Assembly: GCA_011033025.1 (NCBI GenBank)
Contig: WFMF01000025.1
Coordinates: 669,018-733,017 of the forward strand
Length of the DNA stretch: 64,000 bases
Direction of reading: 5' to 3'
Source: Beroe forskalii
Lineage: Eukaryota > Ctenophora > Nuda > Beroida > Beroidae
In this document: in pieces, positions 9,101-21,144 of the stretch
Position numbering within the stretch: position 1 is the stretch's first letter
Layout of the letters: each line of letters opens with the position of its first letter
Notes under the pieces: model-generated
What the model saw: the letters and a program-made list of their open reading frames with translations, nothing else
Databases searched by the model: none
Told to the model about the DNA's origin: nothing
Position numbers and translations under genes: made by a program

Positions 9101-12100
9101 AGGCCTCATCGACCACCTGCGTCAGGAGAAAGTTATCTTCGAGAACTTGTTCAAGAAGCTGGAGAAGGTAATAGTGGAACTCTAGCGGAGAATCGTGAAT
9201 TTTAGTTTTGTTACATGAATAAATTAGTGAGAAATCGTGAGAATATCGAGTGTTTTGGTTTGTTACGTTTCAAGTCAGTCAAGTGAGGAGTTACGATGAT
9301 GCTTCGTTCGACACTGATAGTTAGATAGTTGGTGGTTTGGCCTGATGGCAGTTTAAATCCTCTGTTTTCAGGAGCTAGCTGATACGAAGAAAGAGATTGC
9401 TATTATCACAGAGGACAGCACTGCTGCTTATGACCAGAGGTGCGTGATTCGAGCGATGGTTTCCCGAGAAATTACAATTATCGAGTTATTGAGCTTAGAA
9501 AACGTTTTGACAAAATTTAAACTGTCTGAGTAAGCGTTACCGTATCAGCGCAACTTTCAGGTTCATATATCTACCATGGATTATCATCTATCGTATAATA
9601 TTTCAATCCATCCTTCTCCCTCAGAGACGAAGCCCAGGCTAAGATGTTAGCCCTGAAAGAGAAGTCTGACAAGGAAATGATCCAATACAACGTGGAATTG
9701 AAGGAAATCAGGAGGATTCTGGAACACGACAGAAAGTTGAAGGAGTTCATGACCGTCAAGGCTCAGGAGAGGGAAATGGACGAGGAGAGTCTGGCAAGGA
9801 AGAGGAAGAAGGATGCCGCAGAGAAGGCTGAAAAGGCAGAGGAGGCTATCACGGTAAGGAAACTTGTACATTGAGCTAGATACGGCTACATTGTGAATAC
9901 TTGCCAAGTGAGAGACTGTTTTCCTGATCACATTTCAACAGCATAATTGTACAATGAACGGGCATGCTATTTTGGCTGATAGGACCATTGATTTATTGGA
10001 TTTGCCGAGATTTGTGCCATGATCAAGTTTTGTCTTATATGGCATAATGAGACCGGTTAATTCCTCAGACTTACGAACAAGCGTTCGAGAAGATCAGAGA
10101 AGTGACATCAATCCAGGATACCGATAAGCTTGTAAAGCGATTTATCGAAGTGGAGACATTTAGGACAATGCCTCTTTCATTAGTTTTACATTTTGTTGCC
10201 GAGTTTCGTTCTTTGTGACAAAAATGGCACACTTTAGCACATCGGTACCATTCCAAGCTATCATAACTTGGAAGGCGCGAAGTCAAAGTTTTTGTACATT
10301 ATTTTGCGCTTGCGCGCGACCAAGGAATATTGCCATAGCAACATAATCAAAGCCGCGCATTGTTTTACCGTTTACCGTTACGCCGAAATCAATGGCCACG
10401 AAAATATGTACAAGCTTGCTCTTCCATTAATGATGGTAACATGCTAATATGTGCACTCAGTATAAATAGACCGATGCTCAAGCTTTATGCTCATAACCTG
10501 ACAATACTTTCAGTGGAGGATCAGAACTTCGCTTTGTTCAACTACGTCAACGAATTGAATAACTCCATCGAGACCATTCAAGAGCAAATCAACACGGTAT
10601 GGAAATTGAATGATTGTTTCATTGTTTGGGTATTTTGGTTGCATATTTTTGGTTGCATTATCTAACCCGGCCTGTAAAAAGTAGTCACTGTGGAAATATC
10701 AGATGACTGCAAAAGGAGATATGTTTTTCGCGAAATTTCAACCCCTATTCTGATGACAACAGTTCAACAAAACGTTATCTGGAAAGATAAATAATGCATT
10801 GAATTACAAAAAGCATGGGTAAAATTCTGATTTATCGAAGTTTTCCTCTATTTATACCAATCAAATATCAAATATATTGCAGAAAATCAATTTAAAATTC
10901 AAACCCCCCTCTCATAAATGTCTCTCGTCAGTTTTCGCTTCATTTTCTCTTTATTTCTTCATCTTGCAAGCTAGTTTCATCTCCTAATTCCAATCCTAAG
11001 GTCTTGTATCTCTAGTCCTCGTCCGTCTTTAGAACCTCCAGGTAGCTTCCTCTTCAAGGGTAGCTGGTTGAGGGCATCCAGTGCCCACAATAACATTCTC
11101 CCTCTCCTCTGGTCCTGGACATCCCACCTCAGTCTCCCACCCAGCCACATTCCAGTTAAACACAGGACTGCCCTCCCCCTCCCTCCAGAAGTGTGCCGCA
11201 CAGCGTGTAGCGTACGCCTGAGCCACCACACACCTGGGCTCTAGTTCAGGAGTGAACTGTCCCTTGCACTGGTCCACCATGCAACTCCGCACAAAGTGCT
11301 CCGTGTCGTGTCCCACTACATCTTTACACGCCGTGAGTCTGGGGGAGTGGAATATGTCCTCGCATTCCCTCCTGACTTCCTCCACTCGGTCCCCACACAA
11401 CTCCCCCACATCTCCCACAGGGAGGGTCTCAGGACACTTCCCTAGGGGATCCACTTGCCAGCTGTCTCCGAACTCCTCCACACTTCCTGCAGCTCTACCT
11501 CCACGTGCTACCAGGTCGTTACCACGCTCCCCGTCATTGTTACCGCACATTCCGCACGTGCGAGTGTCGCGCGGGGTCTGGATCTGGGCTGACACGTAGC
11601 CGTCCCAGTCAATCACTATCTTGTGGGAGATGGTGGTGGTGGGGCTCAATACTTCTTCAGATAGAGTGGCGGTCAGGCGCAGGTTGGAACCGTCAAACAC
11701 GGCTGTCATGGCGTGAGCAGAGTCCTCAATAGCGATTACTTCGTCAATGTGGTTCTTAGTAACGATCTTATTACCGTATCTGTTCAGTAACCATCCCCTC
11801 TGCAGCTCAATGGACTCTGAAGGACGGTTTAATTTAGAATCCCAGGCTCTTGAGCGTCAAGCAATAAAAGTAACGAATTGATAGTAAGAAACCTTCAAAG
11901 AGTCAACTTCCATCAACAAACCTTGGGATAAAAGTGCATCAAATTCGTCAGCTCATGTAACTGAGATCATGACTTTGGATTGGAAGTTGGGAAGTGTTAT
12001 TGATACAAGAGATATCAGAAGCCTGTGAATATCGTGTGATCAGTGATAACTGATTATCGTTGTCAGGCGTCAGTTGTGAGACTCACCTGATCCGATGTAG

Positions 12101-15100
12101 AGAGTGACAGCCTCCAAACAAGACCCGTTCTCCCCACAAGGAGTCATTCTGCCGTACACGAACCAACCCCCGGTCTGACAGTCCATGGCCAGGAGGTTGT
12201 CACATACTCCGGAGTAGGAGTAGGAGTGTCCGTCAAAGGTCAGGAAATGGGGGTCTCCGATCACCTGGGGAGGGTGGAGTTGATAGGAGGGGTTCGGAGT
12301 GGCTTAGTGAGTGGATTAATGAGACAGAATTTAAGTGAGATAGATCTTTTTTGAAGAGCTTTCGAAAGCTTTGGATTCGACTCGATTTGATGTGCAATTC
12401 GAGGTGCATATTTTGCGCCACAAAAGACTGAAATTGTACCACATCTCTCTGCTAACTCACCGAGCAAGTTGATCTGGGCGCATCCACGACAATACTGTCA
12501 TACTCGCTGATAACAGTGACAACAGCAATAGTCTTCCTGACAGAGTTGCTCTTACAGTTTGTAGCTTCACAGACATACTCCCCTCCGTGCTCAGAGAACA
12601 CAAAGTCAATGGTCAGCTCGTTTCCAGTGCCGACTTCAGCTCCATTGTGATACCACTTGACTGAAATACCAGGCGGTCATTGGATGGAGTACAGTGCGGT
12701 GAATGAATAATTATCACTTGATGAGAATGTGTCAAGAAAAACCTAGTGTTCACTATAGGACAGAGCATAGGACAGAGGATTTCAAAATGACTGAATGTAC
12801 GGATAAAAAATAAACTTTTCCCCCAAACCTCCTTCCCAACACTCACTCTCTGGTTCGGGTGTTCCCTCCACAAGACAGACCAGCTGGAGCTGCAACCCCT
12901 CCTCCACCTCCACTCCTCCCACTACACTGTCCTCCAGAATAGAGGGGGCCACGATATCTGGACATCTGCCAGCAGACATCACCTCCACGTCAAACACGTT
13001 GTTCAGACAGGAGTCAAACTTCATCTGGAAACAGGGGGTTATTCTTGAAGGGGGTTCAGATTTGAGATGGTAGAGGGGCGAGAGTGAGAGCAAAATGTGC
13101 ATCAAGCCTAGCATTGGCAGGGGGTAAAAGTGTTATTGAGTGAAATAATTGGTTCTTTAGGAGCTGAAACAAATGCATCTACAGACCAAAAACGCATTCA
13201 ATTTCAAGTTTCATTCCTAATTTCAATACTGCCCTTTCCTTAACCCCCAGTCCTCACCTTGCACTCGTTAGACTTGTCCTCGCAGTAGTTGGTACACACT
13301 GGGGCGTTCTGGACCATCATCAGGGGGTCACAGGGCAGCGTACATTCGCAGGTGTGCCCGAACCCAGACTCGTAGTCACCAACACACTCCTGGGAGATGA
13401 GAAGGTTAGAAATCTAGCTTAAAACATGCTCCAAAAAAGTTTGAAAAGGCATGGTCTGATCGGTGTTACACTTACAGTTAAATGATGTGAGAAGGAGTGG
13501 TTGGGTTCAAAAGAAATCTAGCTCAAAACTAGTTTTTTTTAATAAAACCGTGACAAGTTTATTTGGATAGGGGTTTAAATGAGGATGGGGATTATTGCGT
13601 ATATATTTGAGAGCAATTTTCCTGTGTTTGATGCAAGACTTGTTTAAGTTTTCAGGTTTGGTATAGGACTTTATCGGTTGAAGTGATAATATGCTCAGTT
13701 ATTAGTAATAATATTGATGTTTGTCGTTTGATAATTCGCACATGAATTTGAAAGCGATTTCCCCGTGTTTGATGCAAGATGGTGTATGATTTGAGTCTTG
13801 AATCAGACTCGTTTAAATCTGGTTTGGCAGGACTTTATCGGTTGGAGTGATAATATGCTCAGTTATTAGTTAATGTTGTGTCGTTTGATAATTCGCAGGG
13901 TGACTTGGCAGCCCCTTGCAGGTTGACACGGTCACTGAATACGTTTTCAGAGATGGTCTATAATTAGTTCCTGACAACTTCAACCAGTCTTTAGCGAGTT
14001 ATTTCCTATGAAAGAGTGTCGAGGGATGGAGAAATTAGTGGTTTCTGGGCGGTTTTTATTAAATTTACGGCCAAATCGTTCGTCTAAAAGTCTGATAGGA
14101 TGTTTTGTGGCACATATAATTACTTCTGCAAGCTGCAGAAAACATAATTAGTACAAAAATATGTCTAGATAAAATTTGATTTGATTATGCTATTTTGGGC
14201 TGTGCAGACATGTGTGAACGTGGCCTTTGGCATAATAAAATTTTCTTTAAAAAAACTGAATATCGGTGAATTTACAATTTTAGATAAAAATATAAAATGA
14301 GTATCTTATGGCAATATATCTCGGATTTCATCTCACACAGAACCGGACTGGACTGCCGACTAGAATTAACCGGGGAATTCGACAGAGTGAATGATTTTGA
14401 TCATTCTGCTAACAGTGTACCATGTGTAGTGGGAAGTGTCTAAACTGTACTGATACGAGTGTACAGTGAAGTGTGTACAAGGAAAGGGGGTTATATAATG
14501 TCATAATGATCTCTCATCCGTAGTCCAGGACAGTGTGTACAGTATTAAGGTGTAGTGTACTGGACTGAATTTCTAACCTGTAATCCAGGGCAGGTTACTC
14601 CCTCACACAAATCCAGCACGTGCAGGTAAGCATCGTGCTCCTCGCAACCATGCGGGTTACACGCCTGACACGTGTACCATCCTTCGTTACTCTTAGCAAC
14701 GTTCTTAATCAGGTTCTCTGCAGTCTGGCTCTGTACTCGGGATGCTCCCAGGAAAACCTGATGGGATGGGGTTAGAACTTGATTGAGGGGACCCAAATGT
14801 GACCCGTTTTCGATCAAAAGGTCCTATTGCGACCCAGATTTGATGCAAGTATGGGACTTGGTTTGAATTCAGAAAGTTGAATGTCGAGAAGGCAACCTTA
14901 TATACTTTTATATCGAAACTTTTCCAAAGATGATGAATCTAAAACTCACATCGTTGAAGACTGGTCGCCTGACATCCTCCTTCTTAGTGATAGTAATCTG
15001 AGGGGATGGTGCTCCTTTGGCCGTACACTCGAACCTCCCAGCATCTCCGGGTTTCACTGTGATGTTTACTGGGGGTCCGATGATGATTGGTGATGTCTGA

Positions 15101-18100
15101 GGAAGATTGCGTGTTAGTAAGTGATGTGTGGGGGACGGTTCAGAAGTTAGGATGTCATTTCATCATTTCAGGAGTAAGGAAATTGGAAAAGTAGAATCAG
15201 TGGCATAGTAATTGCTTTAATTGTTTCGGGAGCGACTGGAGTGTCCTTTTTAATTGGCAAAAAGGTTATTCCAATTTGCGAATCGACTTAGAGATTGGCG
15301 GCGATAAGGAAATTCGATTTCTTATGCTGTAATCACCCGAATTTCAAACATGATTACCACATACGTGTTAATAATTTGAAAATATATAAAAGTACCAAGT
15401 TATAACGGGACTCCTCTGGAGTCTGGACTCCAGTTATTTATGACGATTACAGGAAAAATAGTTGACCAGTTAAAAAATTCAAAAAAAATACATCCAACTT
15501 ACAACATCAGGCTCGATGGGGGTCTCAGTGGTCGCAATGAATTCACCGTTCTGAAAGGAATGAATTATTGATATCGGGGAGTAAAGGGTATAAGAAGAAA
15601 GCGGCTTAGAAACTCTAGCCATAATTTATAAAATCTACACCTTTCCCATCGAATCTATTCAGGATCAAAATTTGATCACTATTTCTTCTTGATCCTAATA
15701 TGAAAATCATTTGATCTCTAATCTCCATCCCCCGTGAATCCCGATTAAGGGCTTCAAGTTGAACTCATCTAAATTCAATCCCTAATATCAGTCTCTTCTC
15801 TTTATGAAGACTAAACTCACAGTGTAATCCTCAGTGGTAGGCTCCACAACTCCTCCGTTGTATAAACCACTTCCTCTGTCAAGTAGGTCGTTGTCACGGG
15901 AGGTACGTACTCCGTCGTCCTTTCTTCCGGCTTTTCTGTCACTTCATCCACTGGGGCCTGTGTCTCGGTGGTAGCTGTCAGGACCTGCTGACAGACTGTA
16001 TCCCGCATTTGTTCCGTGATAAGTCCTCCGAATTTGCTGCATTTCTCGTAGTTCCGACAGAGGGTTTCCAGGGAGGCACGGGAACAGAACTGTTCGTCTT
16101 GGAGATGGGGGTCAGGTGCGCTGGTTACCATGGTAACGAGCAATGATAGGGATAGCACTAGCAATCTCATGGTGGAGAGAGAAAAGAGGTAGAAATGAAC
16201 AAACAACTAGCGAGTAGAAATAATGTGCTGTGGAGAGGAAAGTGGGGGTTTATAAAGGAACTGACTGCTGCTCATTCCCACTCCTCCTAGCCTCCTAACC
16301 ACATCACGTAACGCGTCACGTGCTCAGTCCGCGTGACCAATCACAAGCCAGCATTCCCACCAATCACAGGCCGGCATTGCGGCGCGTGACCAATGAGCGA
16401 AGAGTATGCTCTGATGACGTCATTGACAAAGCCCGGGAAGGGAGTGATGCAATGCTCCCCAATAAGTGCTGGGAGAAGTAACCCTTATCTGATTATCTTG
16501 TAACGACGAGGGTGTTCTCACCTAGCAATGCCATGAAATACTCCCGTTATGTGACATATCCGCATTAATTTATGACTTGTTATGCTAATATTAGCATATT
16601 GCAAGTATTGATGGTAAGTTGCTGAATTGTAATTTACAAACAAAGCTCCGGCCAAAAAGCTTAATCAAGGATTTACGTCACTATGATTGCCACATCCCGA
16701 ATCAGGATCAGGGCAAGATTTCCAGGTGACGTCAAAAAACAACGGAAATAAACAATTACAAAATTTTAATTAATTTTACTCCTAACGATAAGGGGTTGTT
16801 GTATTTTCTATTTTTAGCCCATCATGCCCTATACCAAGGTCTGAGAAGTTTATCAAAATTGTATCTTAAGTTATTGGCACCTGTTATACTGTATTTCCCA
16901 TAATAACATAATGAAAAAAGAAAAAGATCAAAAAGTTTCAGAGAACAGAACTGTTCTTCACAACCAATACCATACAAAATAAATCGCATCAAAGTTCAAG
17001 TTCAGAAACATTACATTTTCATAACCATTTCGATATTTTAGATTTTTAGAACTAAAATGTTGCCTCGGAAAATTTTAGACCTTGAGCATTTTGGAAGAAT
17101 TCTGAGCCAGAAAACTGCTTAAACCTTGAGACTTATCCCTGAAACTGCTAATTTTGACACTAATCCCTGACTCCCTTCAGGTGAAGGATGATATTGACAA
17201 GTTCAAGTTGGAGTCCGTGGATCTAGAGAACGAGAGGAAGAGGATCCTGGGGGATCTGGAGGAGAAACTGGAGTCCACCAACACCATGAAGGACGCGTAC
17301 AACCTGAAGTACGATGGAACCATGAAGACTCTCGATCAGCTCAAATCAGGTGTGTGGAGTTTTTCCTCAGTCTCGTGGTTGTTTGAGCAATGATGGATTT
17401 CTAACACTCTTGATTGTAACTGGAAAGTGTGGTAACAGTTATAAATCCCGAATTTGTGCTCGAAAAATCGTTTTGACGCAATGTGAATTATATAATTCAC
17501 AAATATTCTATTGTGATCTCCTTGTTATCGTCTTCAGGAATCGACAGCCTCTTCACCAAGATAAACTGCGATCGATCCCCGATTGTTGAAATGTTGGGAG
17601 ACGCAGGAGTCACAGAAACAAACATGATGCAGGTAAGGTGATGTTGTGAACCCACGGCTGGCAATGTGCCAAATGTAACACTTCCATTCTCGACTTCATT
17701 GACGAGACTCAGATTGCGAGTTTCAGCCCGACAAGTGACAATCTTAGAACTGTTTTAGCATCATGTTTTAGCATCTGTCGTTTAACTAAATCCCTTCCTC
17801 TCAGTATCTGGGTATCATTGAGCAGCGTACCAACGAGCTCCTGCAGCTGTTTGCCTTCGTGCAGGCCCGGGATGCAGAGAAGCAGGAGGGCACCCCCGCC
17901 CCTCAACCACCCTCACTCCTGGGACAGGGCCCTCAACCCCCCGTCAACACTGTCACCATAGCACCCCCTACCACTGGGTAAGTCACCATCGCACCCCCTA
18001 CCACTGGGTAAGTCACCATCGCACCCCCTACCACTGGGTAAGTCATGTCACCATCGCACCCCCTACCACTGGGTAAGTCACCATAGCACCCCCTACCACT

Positions 18101-20674
18101 GGGTAAGTCACCATCGCCCCCCTACCACTGGGTAAGTTAAGTCACCATCGCACCCCCTACCACTGGGTAAGTCAAGTCACCATCGCGCCCCCTACCACTG
18201 GGTAAGTCAAGTCACCATCGCACCCCCTACCACTGGGTAAGTCACCATCGCACCCCCTACCACTGGGTAAGTCATGTCACCATCGCACCCCCTACCACTG
18301 GGTAAGTCACCATAGCACCCCCTACCACTGGGTAAGTCACTATCGCACCCCCTACCACTGGGTAAGTCATGTCACCATCGCACCCCCTACCACTGGGTAA
18401 GTCACCATCGCACCCCCTACCACTGGGTAAGTCACCATCGCACCCCCTACCACTGGGTAAGTCACCATCACACCCCCTACCACTGGGTAAGTCACCATAG
18501 CACCCCCTACCACTGGGTAAGTCACCATCGCACCCCCTACCACTGGGTAAGTCACCATAGCACCCCCTACCACTGGGTAAGTCAAGTCACCATCGCACCT
18601 CCTACCACTGGGTAAGTCACCATCGCACCCGCTACCACTGGGTAAGTCAATACTGTCAGTTCCACCATAGCACCCCCTACCACTGGGTAAGTCACCATCG
18701 CACCCCCTACCACTGGGTAAGTCACCATAGCACCCCCTACCACTGGGTAAGTCACCGCACCCCTACCACTGGGTAAGTCACCATCGCACCCCCTACCACT
18801 GGGTAAGTCACCATAGCACCCCTACCACACCCCTACCACTGGGTAAGTCACCATCGCACCCCCTACCACTGGGTAAGTCACCATCGCACCCCCTACCACT
18901 GGGTAAGTCACCATCGCACCCCCTACCACTGGGTAAGTCACCATCGCACCCCCTACCACTGGGTAAGTCACCATCGCACCCCCTACCACTGGGTAAGTCA
19001 CCATCGCACCCCCCACTGCAAGTCACCATCGCACCCCCACCACTGGGTAAGTCACCATCGCACCCGCTACCACTGGGTAAGTCAATACTGTCAGTTCCAC
19101 CATAGCACCCCCTACCACTGGGTAAGTCACCATCGCACCCCCTACCACTGGGTAAGTCACCATCGCACCCCCTACCACTGGGTAAGTCACCATCGCACCC
19201 CCTACCACCGGGTAAGTCACCATCGCACCCCCTACCACTGGGTAAATGGCCTGGGTGCAAGTAGAGGAAGTTCTCGAAATGAACAGGATCATAAACAAAC
19301 TTCTCACAACGGCTTTTATAATTTTACTTACTGAGGAGTACAATTAATTTACCACCCACTTCCATGCCGATCCTTATCCCCCTTATAATAAGCATCTCAC
19401 CCTACATCTCATCACATCTCAGTTTCACATTCTCACCCTCTCCTCTCCCTCAGTGCCGCTGGACCACAGCTCACGGGTAAAGCTACCGCTGACGACTACG
19501 AGAGTGATGGGGACTCTGTGGATGACGAGGAGATCAGACCGCTCACCCAGGCAGAACTCAAGAAGAAGATCATCAAAGGGGTCAGTGGGAGAGTTGGTTT
19601 TGTATAATCATGAGGGGCCGCTCTGGAAATGAAATGGTTTCTTACCCCATTAAGCATCTAGAACTGTAACGTACACGTACTATTTTTTGGTATCCGCTGT
19701 ACCAAATTGAAGCAATCTTGTGACACAATTTAGAAATATATTCGATTTTATGCAGGCTAGATTAACCCGTCGACGGTCCTCCATAAAGCCACTTGTTTCG
19801 ACAATTGTGGAGTAGTTGGGTAGGTGGGCTTGGGTTGCAGGAAACTGTGCATGAACATAGAACCCCCTGAATTCCTTGTCTCGCTCCTTGACTGCGGAAT
19901 GATGGAATCTTCATGAACTTAGCTAAATGGTCTGGAATGGTCAAGAGCTTCGTTTAAGAATGTTTCGAGTTTAGAAGTTTGAAGACACTTTCCCTTGGTA
20001 TAAGTAATGATCTAGTCGAACCCAAATATTCAAATTCACCATTACAAAGTACCGAAACTGACACAAAAGGCCTAAAATTATCTTGCTGCTTTAACCTTTT
20101 TGGCATGTATCATAGAATTCAACTTCTTCAAAGTCTAATCTTGAAAACTTAGAAAGTACTGATCAAAAAGTCCATTGCATTACGCAGCAAGTGGGGCGAA
20201 AACGTATTACTCAAAATTCTGGCCATTTCAATAAGCCAGACCTTTTCCGCATTTAGTTCTCGGTCTGGGTGTGTCATGAAGGTAAGTAAGATAAAATAAA
20301 ATGGAATGAATCGGAGACTAACTGCATGGATATCTTTTGCAATATTGTAAATAGTTAACTTTCTGTAAGGCAGGTAAGTTTTGCGTAGTATTTAAATGAT
20401 TGAGAACCTATGCAATTTGCTATGCAATTTGCACATGATGCTCTGTTATTTTTTGCATCATTTTGCTATATTGCATCTTACAGCTTTGAAAAGCACAATT
20501 GCATGATTTCAGTCTTACTATCTCTTTCCTAACAACCAATTTATTTAAAAATGCTTGTGAAGTTGTGATCAGCATGCTCGAATATATTTTCTTTATATAT
20601 TCACGAATATTTTTCAGATTTCAAAGCGAGAAGCAGTGCCGAAGAAGGGGAAGAAGGAAAAAGTTTTAGCGTAA
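6199..20674 (+). CDS. ODAD1: Outer dynein arm docking complex coiled-coil protein (ODAD1/CCDC63-like)
   Basis: Proteins of this family (CCDC114/CCDC63, relatives of algal DC2) anchor outer dynein arms to axonemal doublet microtubules. Exons that I can place: 6199-6274, 6522-6618, 6785-6874, 7054-~7118, ~7256-7300, ~8783-8827, 8981-9167, 9372-9439, 9625-9853, 10069-~10155, ~10519-10596, 17181-17349, 17538-17632, 17815-17977, 19454-19580 and 20618-20674. The product is almost entirely coiled coil. Its end domain carries a family-like GIDSLFTKINCD / YLGIIEQRTNELL region, then an acidic and lysine-rich tail. From my memory of human CCDC63, the spacing from LRVLKEKEEE to QIKKMEKGK is the same. Three junctions (7118/7256, 7300/8783, 10155/10519) are bounded by direct repeats and lack GT-AG, and exon 3 to exon 4 has a phase conflict. 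Orthology among CCDC63, CCDC114 and CCDC151 is not settled. Confidence 0.85.
7098..7255 (+). repeat. Intron-like segment bounded by a 21-bp direct repeat
   Basis: A 21-bp sequence beginning AGAGGAGAATTTG occurs at 7098-7118 and again at 7235-7255 (offset 137 bp). Keeping one copy gives a continuous coiled coil (KEKEEENLLKIEEEKEK). None of the equivalent cut positions gives GT-AG; the only GT start pairs with TT. Confidence 0.7.
7287..8782 (+). repeat. Intron-like segment with LINE, bounded by a 14-bp direct repeat
   Basis: GATATTCAGATCAA occurs at 7287-7300 and 8769-8782 (offset 1482 bp). The reading frame continues across one copy (KNFDIQI-KKMEKGKR). The repeat contains no GT, so no GT-AG intron is possible at this junction. 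The segment encloses a LINE fragment, so the repeat may be that element's target-site duplication. Confidence 0.7.
7437..8690 (+). mobile_element. Non-LTR retrotransposon (LINE) fragment, decayed
   Basis: Reverse-transcriptase motifs of the CR1/jockey type are readable in several frames: a YLDYREAFKKVD-like motif A split by a frameshift near 7470, a GVPKGTVLGP-like motif with an extra A near 7635, FADDTKL (motif C with two aspartates) at about 7718-7738, then LGVLLSND and an in-frame TGA at 7993-7995, followed by the C-terminal LYKTMVRSKLEYCCPVWNP / IENIQRNFTRKI region to the stop near 8679. The 5' part (endonuclease) is missing, as in typical truncated LINE copies. It lies in sense orientation inside the ODAD1-like gene. 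Confidence 0.85.
10149..10518 (+). repeat. Intron-like segment bounded by a 7-bp direct repeat
   Basis: AGTGGAG occurs at 10149-10155 and 10512-10518 (offset 363 bp). The conserved protein reads FIEVEDQNFALFNYVNELNN across one copy, close to the human EEKNFARFTYVTELNN stretch, so the join is well constrained. The only GT start pairs with CA, not AG. Confidence 0.65.
11029..16170 (-). CDS. Secreted Ig / follistatin-Kazal / Ig / VWD / C8 protein, nested antisense
   Basis: Nine exons read on the minus strand: 15821-16170, 15503-15550, 14950-15096, 14578-14757, 13258-13389, 12847-13024, 12461-12660, 12087-12264 and 11029-11818, with canonical GT-AG ends. The protein (about 730 residues) has a signal peptide (MRLLVLSLSLLVTMVTSA), a cysteine cluster, a Thr/Glu-rich linker, an Ig domain (RFECTAKG to GWYTCQACN), a Cys-rich follistatin/Kazal module (CEGVTCP to MSAGRCPD), a second Ig domain (YVCEATN), a VWD domain (GDPHFLTFDGHSYSYSGVC to CGMCGNNDG) and a C8 domain. 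It is likely an extracellular-matrix or morphogen-binding protein. The first exon needs a one-base correction near 15850 to join exon 2 in frame (a missing G in GAGGAG fits). No TIL module follows C8. I do not know a named gene with this domain order. Confidence 0.85.
16248..16256 (-). promoter_or_regulatory. TATA box of the nested gene
   Basis: On the minus strand CTTTATAAA lies about 80 bases upstream of the ATG at 16170, which predicts transcription starting near 16220. It fits an independent promoter inside the host intron. Confidence 0.6.
16317..16422 (-). promoter_or_regulatory. Proximal promoter cluster: E-box, three CCAAT boxes, CRE
   Basis: CACGTG (16317-16322), CCAAT (16337-16341, 16360-16364, 16390-16394) and a full TGACGTCA cAMP-response element (16415-16422) lie within about 110 bases, 60-170 bases upstream of the TATA box. 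The block is more GC-rich than its surroundings. Confidence 0.55.
17978..19245 (+). repeat. 30-bp minisatellite made of 5' splice site copies
   Basis: The unit GTAAGTCACCATCGCACCCC + CTACCACTGG is repeated roughly 40 times with variants (CATAGC for CATCGC, extra AAGTC, deletions). The preceding exon ends in the same sequence (CACCATAGCACCCCCTACC + ACTGG), so each unit repeats the last ~26 coding bases plus a consensus gtaagt donor. The unit length is a multiple of three, and reading past the first donor meets TAA in frame (ACT GGG TAA), so using a later donor would truncate the protein. Confidence 0.9.
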
Positions 20675-21144
20675 AATCAAAGAATTCGCAGAATTACTGA
20701 TTTTATTTCCGTTCGAACTCTATTTATTGATGTGTACAGATTTCGTGTTACCCATTTAAAGATGTAAATATGTTAAGCCCAAGTATATTAAAGCTATACA
20801 ACAAATCGTCCTGATTGGCTAGCCAAGATGATTTTATTGTAGAGCAAATGATGTATAAGCCCTGTATCAACCCTTTCATAGTACTATGAGTTTTATACAA
20901 AAATTGTGAAATAAATTCGCCAATTTCATTCGCTGTCGACAAAAATTTAAAAGCTCTATTATCCTGTGAAGAAAGATTCCATGTCCTGTTTTAGGAGGCA
21001 AAAATATTTCAAGCAAAACAGAAATTAGATTGTGTACCCTTATCGATATCATTTTGCTACTTGTTGTTTTTAAAGAGTGAATTCCTTTACCCCCACGCCT
21101 AAAAACTAACACCTATTTGAGGGAGGGGAATGCACTAGGTAGCC
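20675..21144 (+). other. 3' UTR of the ODAD1-like gene and intergenic spacer
   Basis: An AATAAA signal at 20910-20915 is the likeliest polyadenylation site. Only about 230 bases then separate it from the DNAI4 start codon, so the DNAI4 promoter must be compact or extend into the upstream gene. Confidence 0.5.

Larger units (their letters stand above)
10597..17180 (+). other. 6.6-kb intron of the ODAD1-like gene containing a nested gene
   Basis: The donor is ACG|gtatgg and the acceptor is cttcag|GTGAAG, both canonical and phase 0. The intron houses the complete antisense Ig/Kazal/VWD gene and its promoter. Confidence 0.85.

Noticed and set aside
17978-19245. CRISPR-like regular array
   Set aside because: The units are contiguous without unique spacers, the context is a eukaryotic intron, and the unit equals the exon end plus donor.
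18367-19343. Long repetitive minus-strand open frames (TYPVVGGAMV-type repeats)
   Set aside because: They are the reverse reading of the 30-bp splice-site minisatellite; the unit length of 30 keeps frames open by chance.
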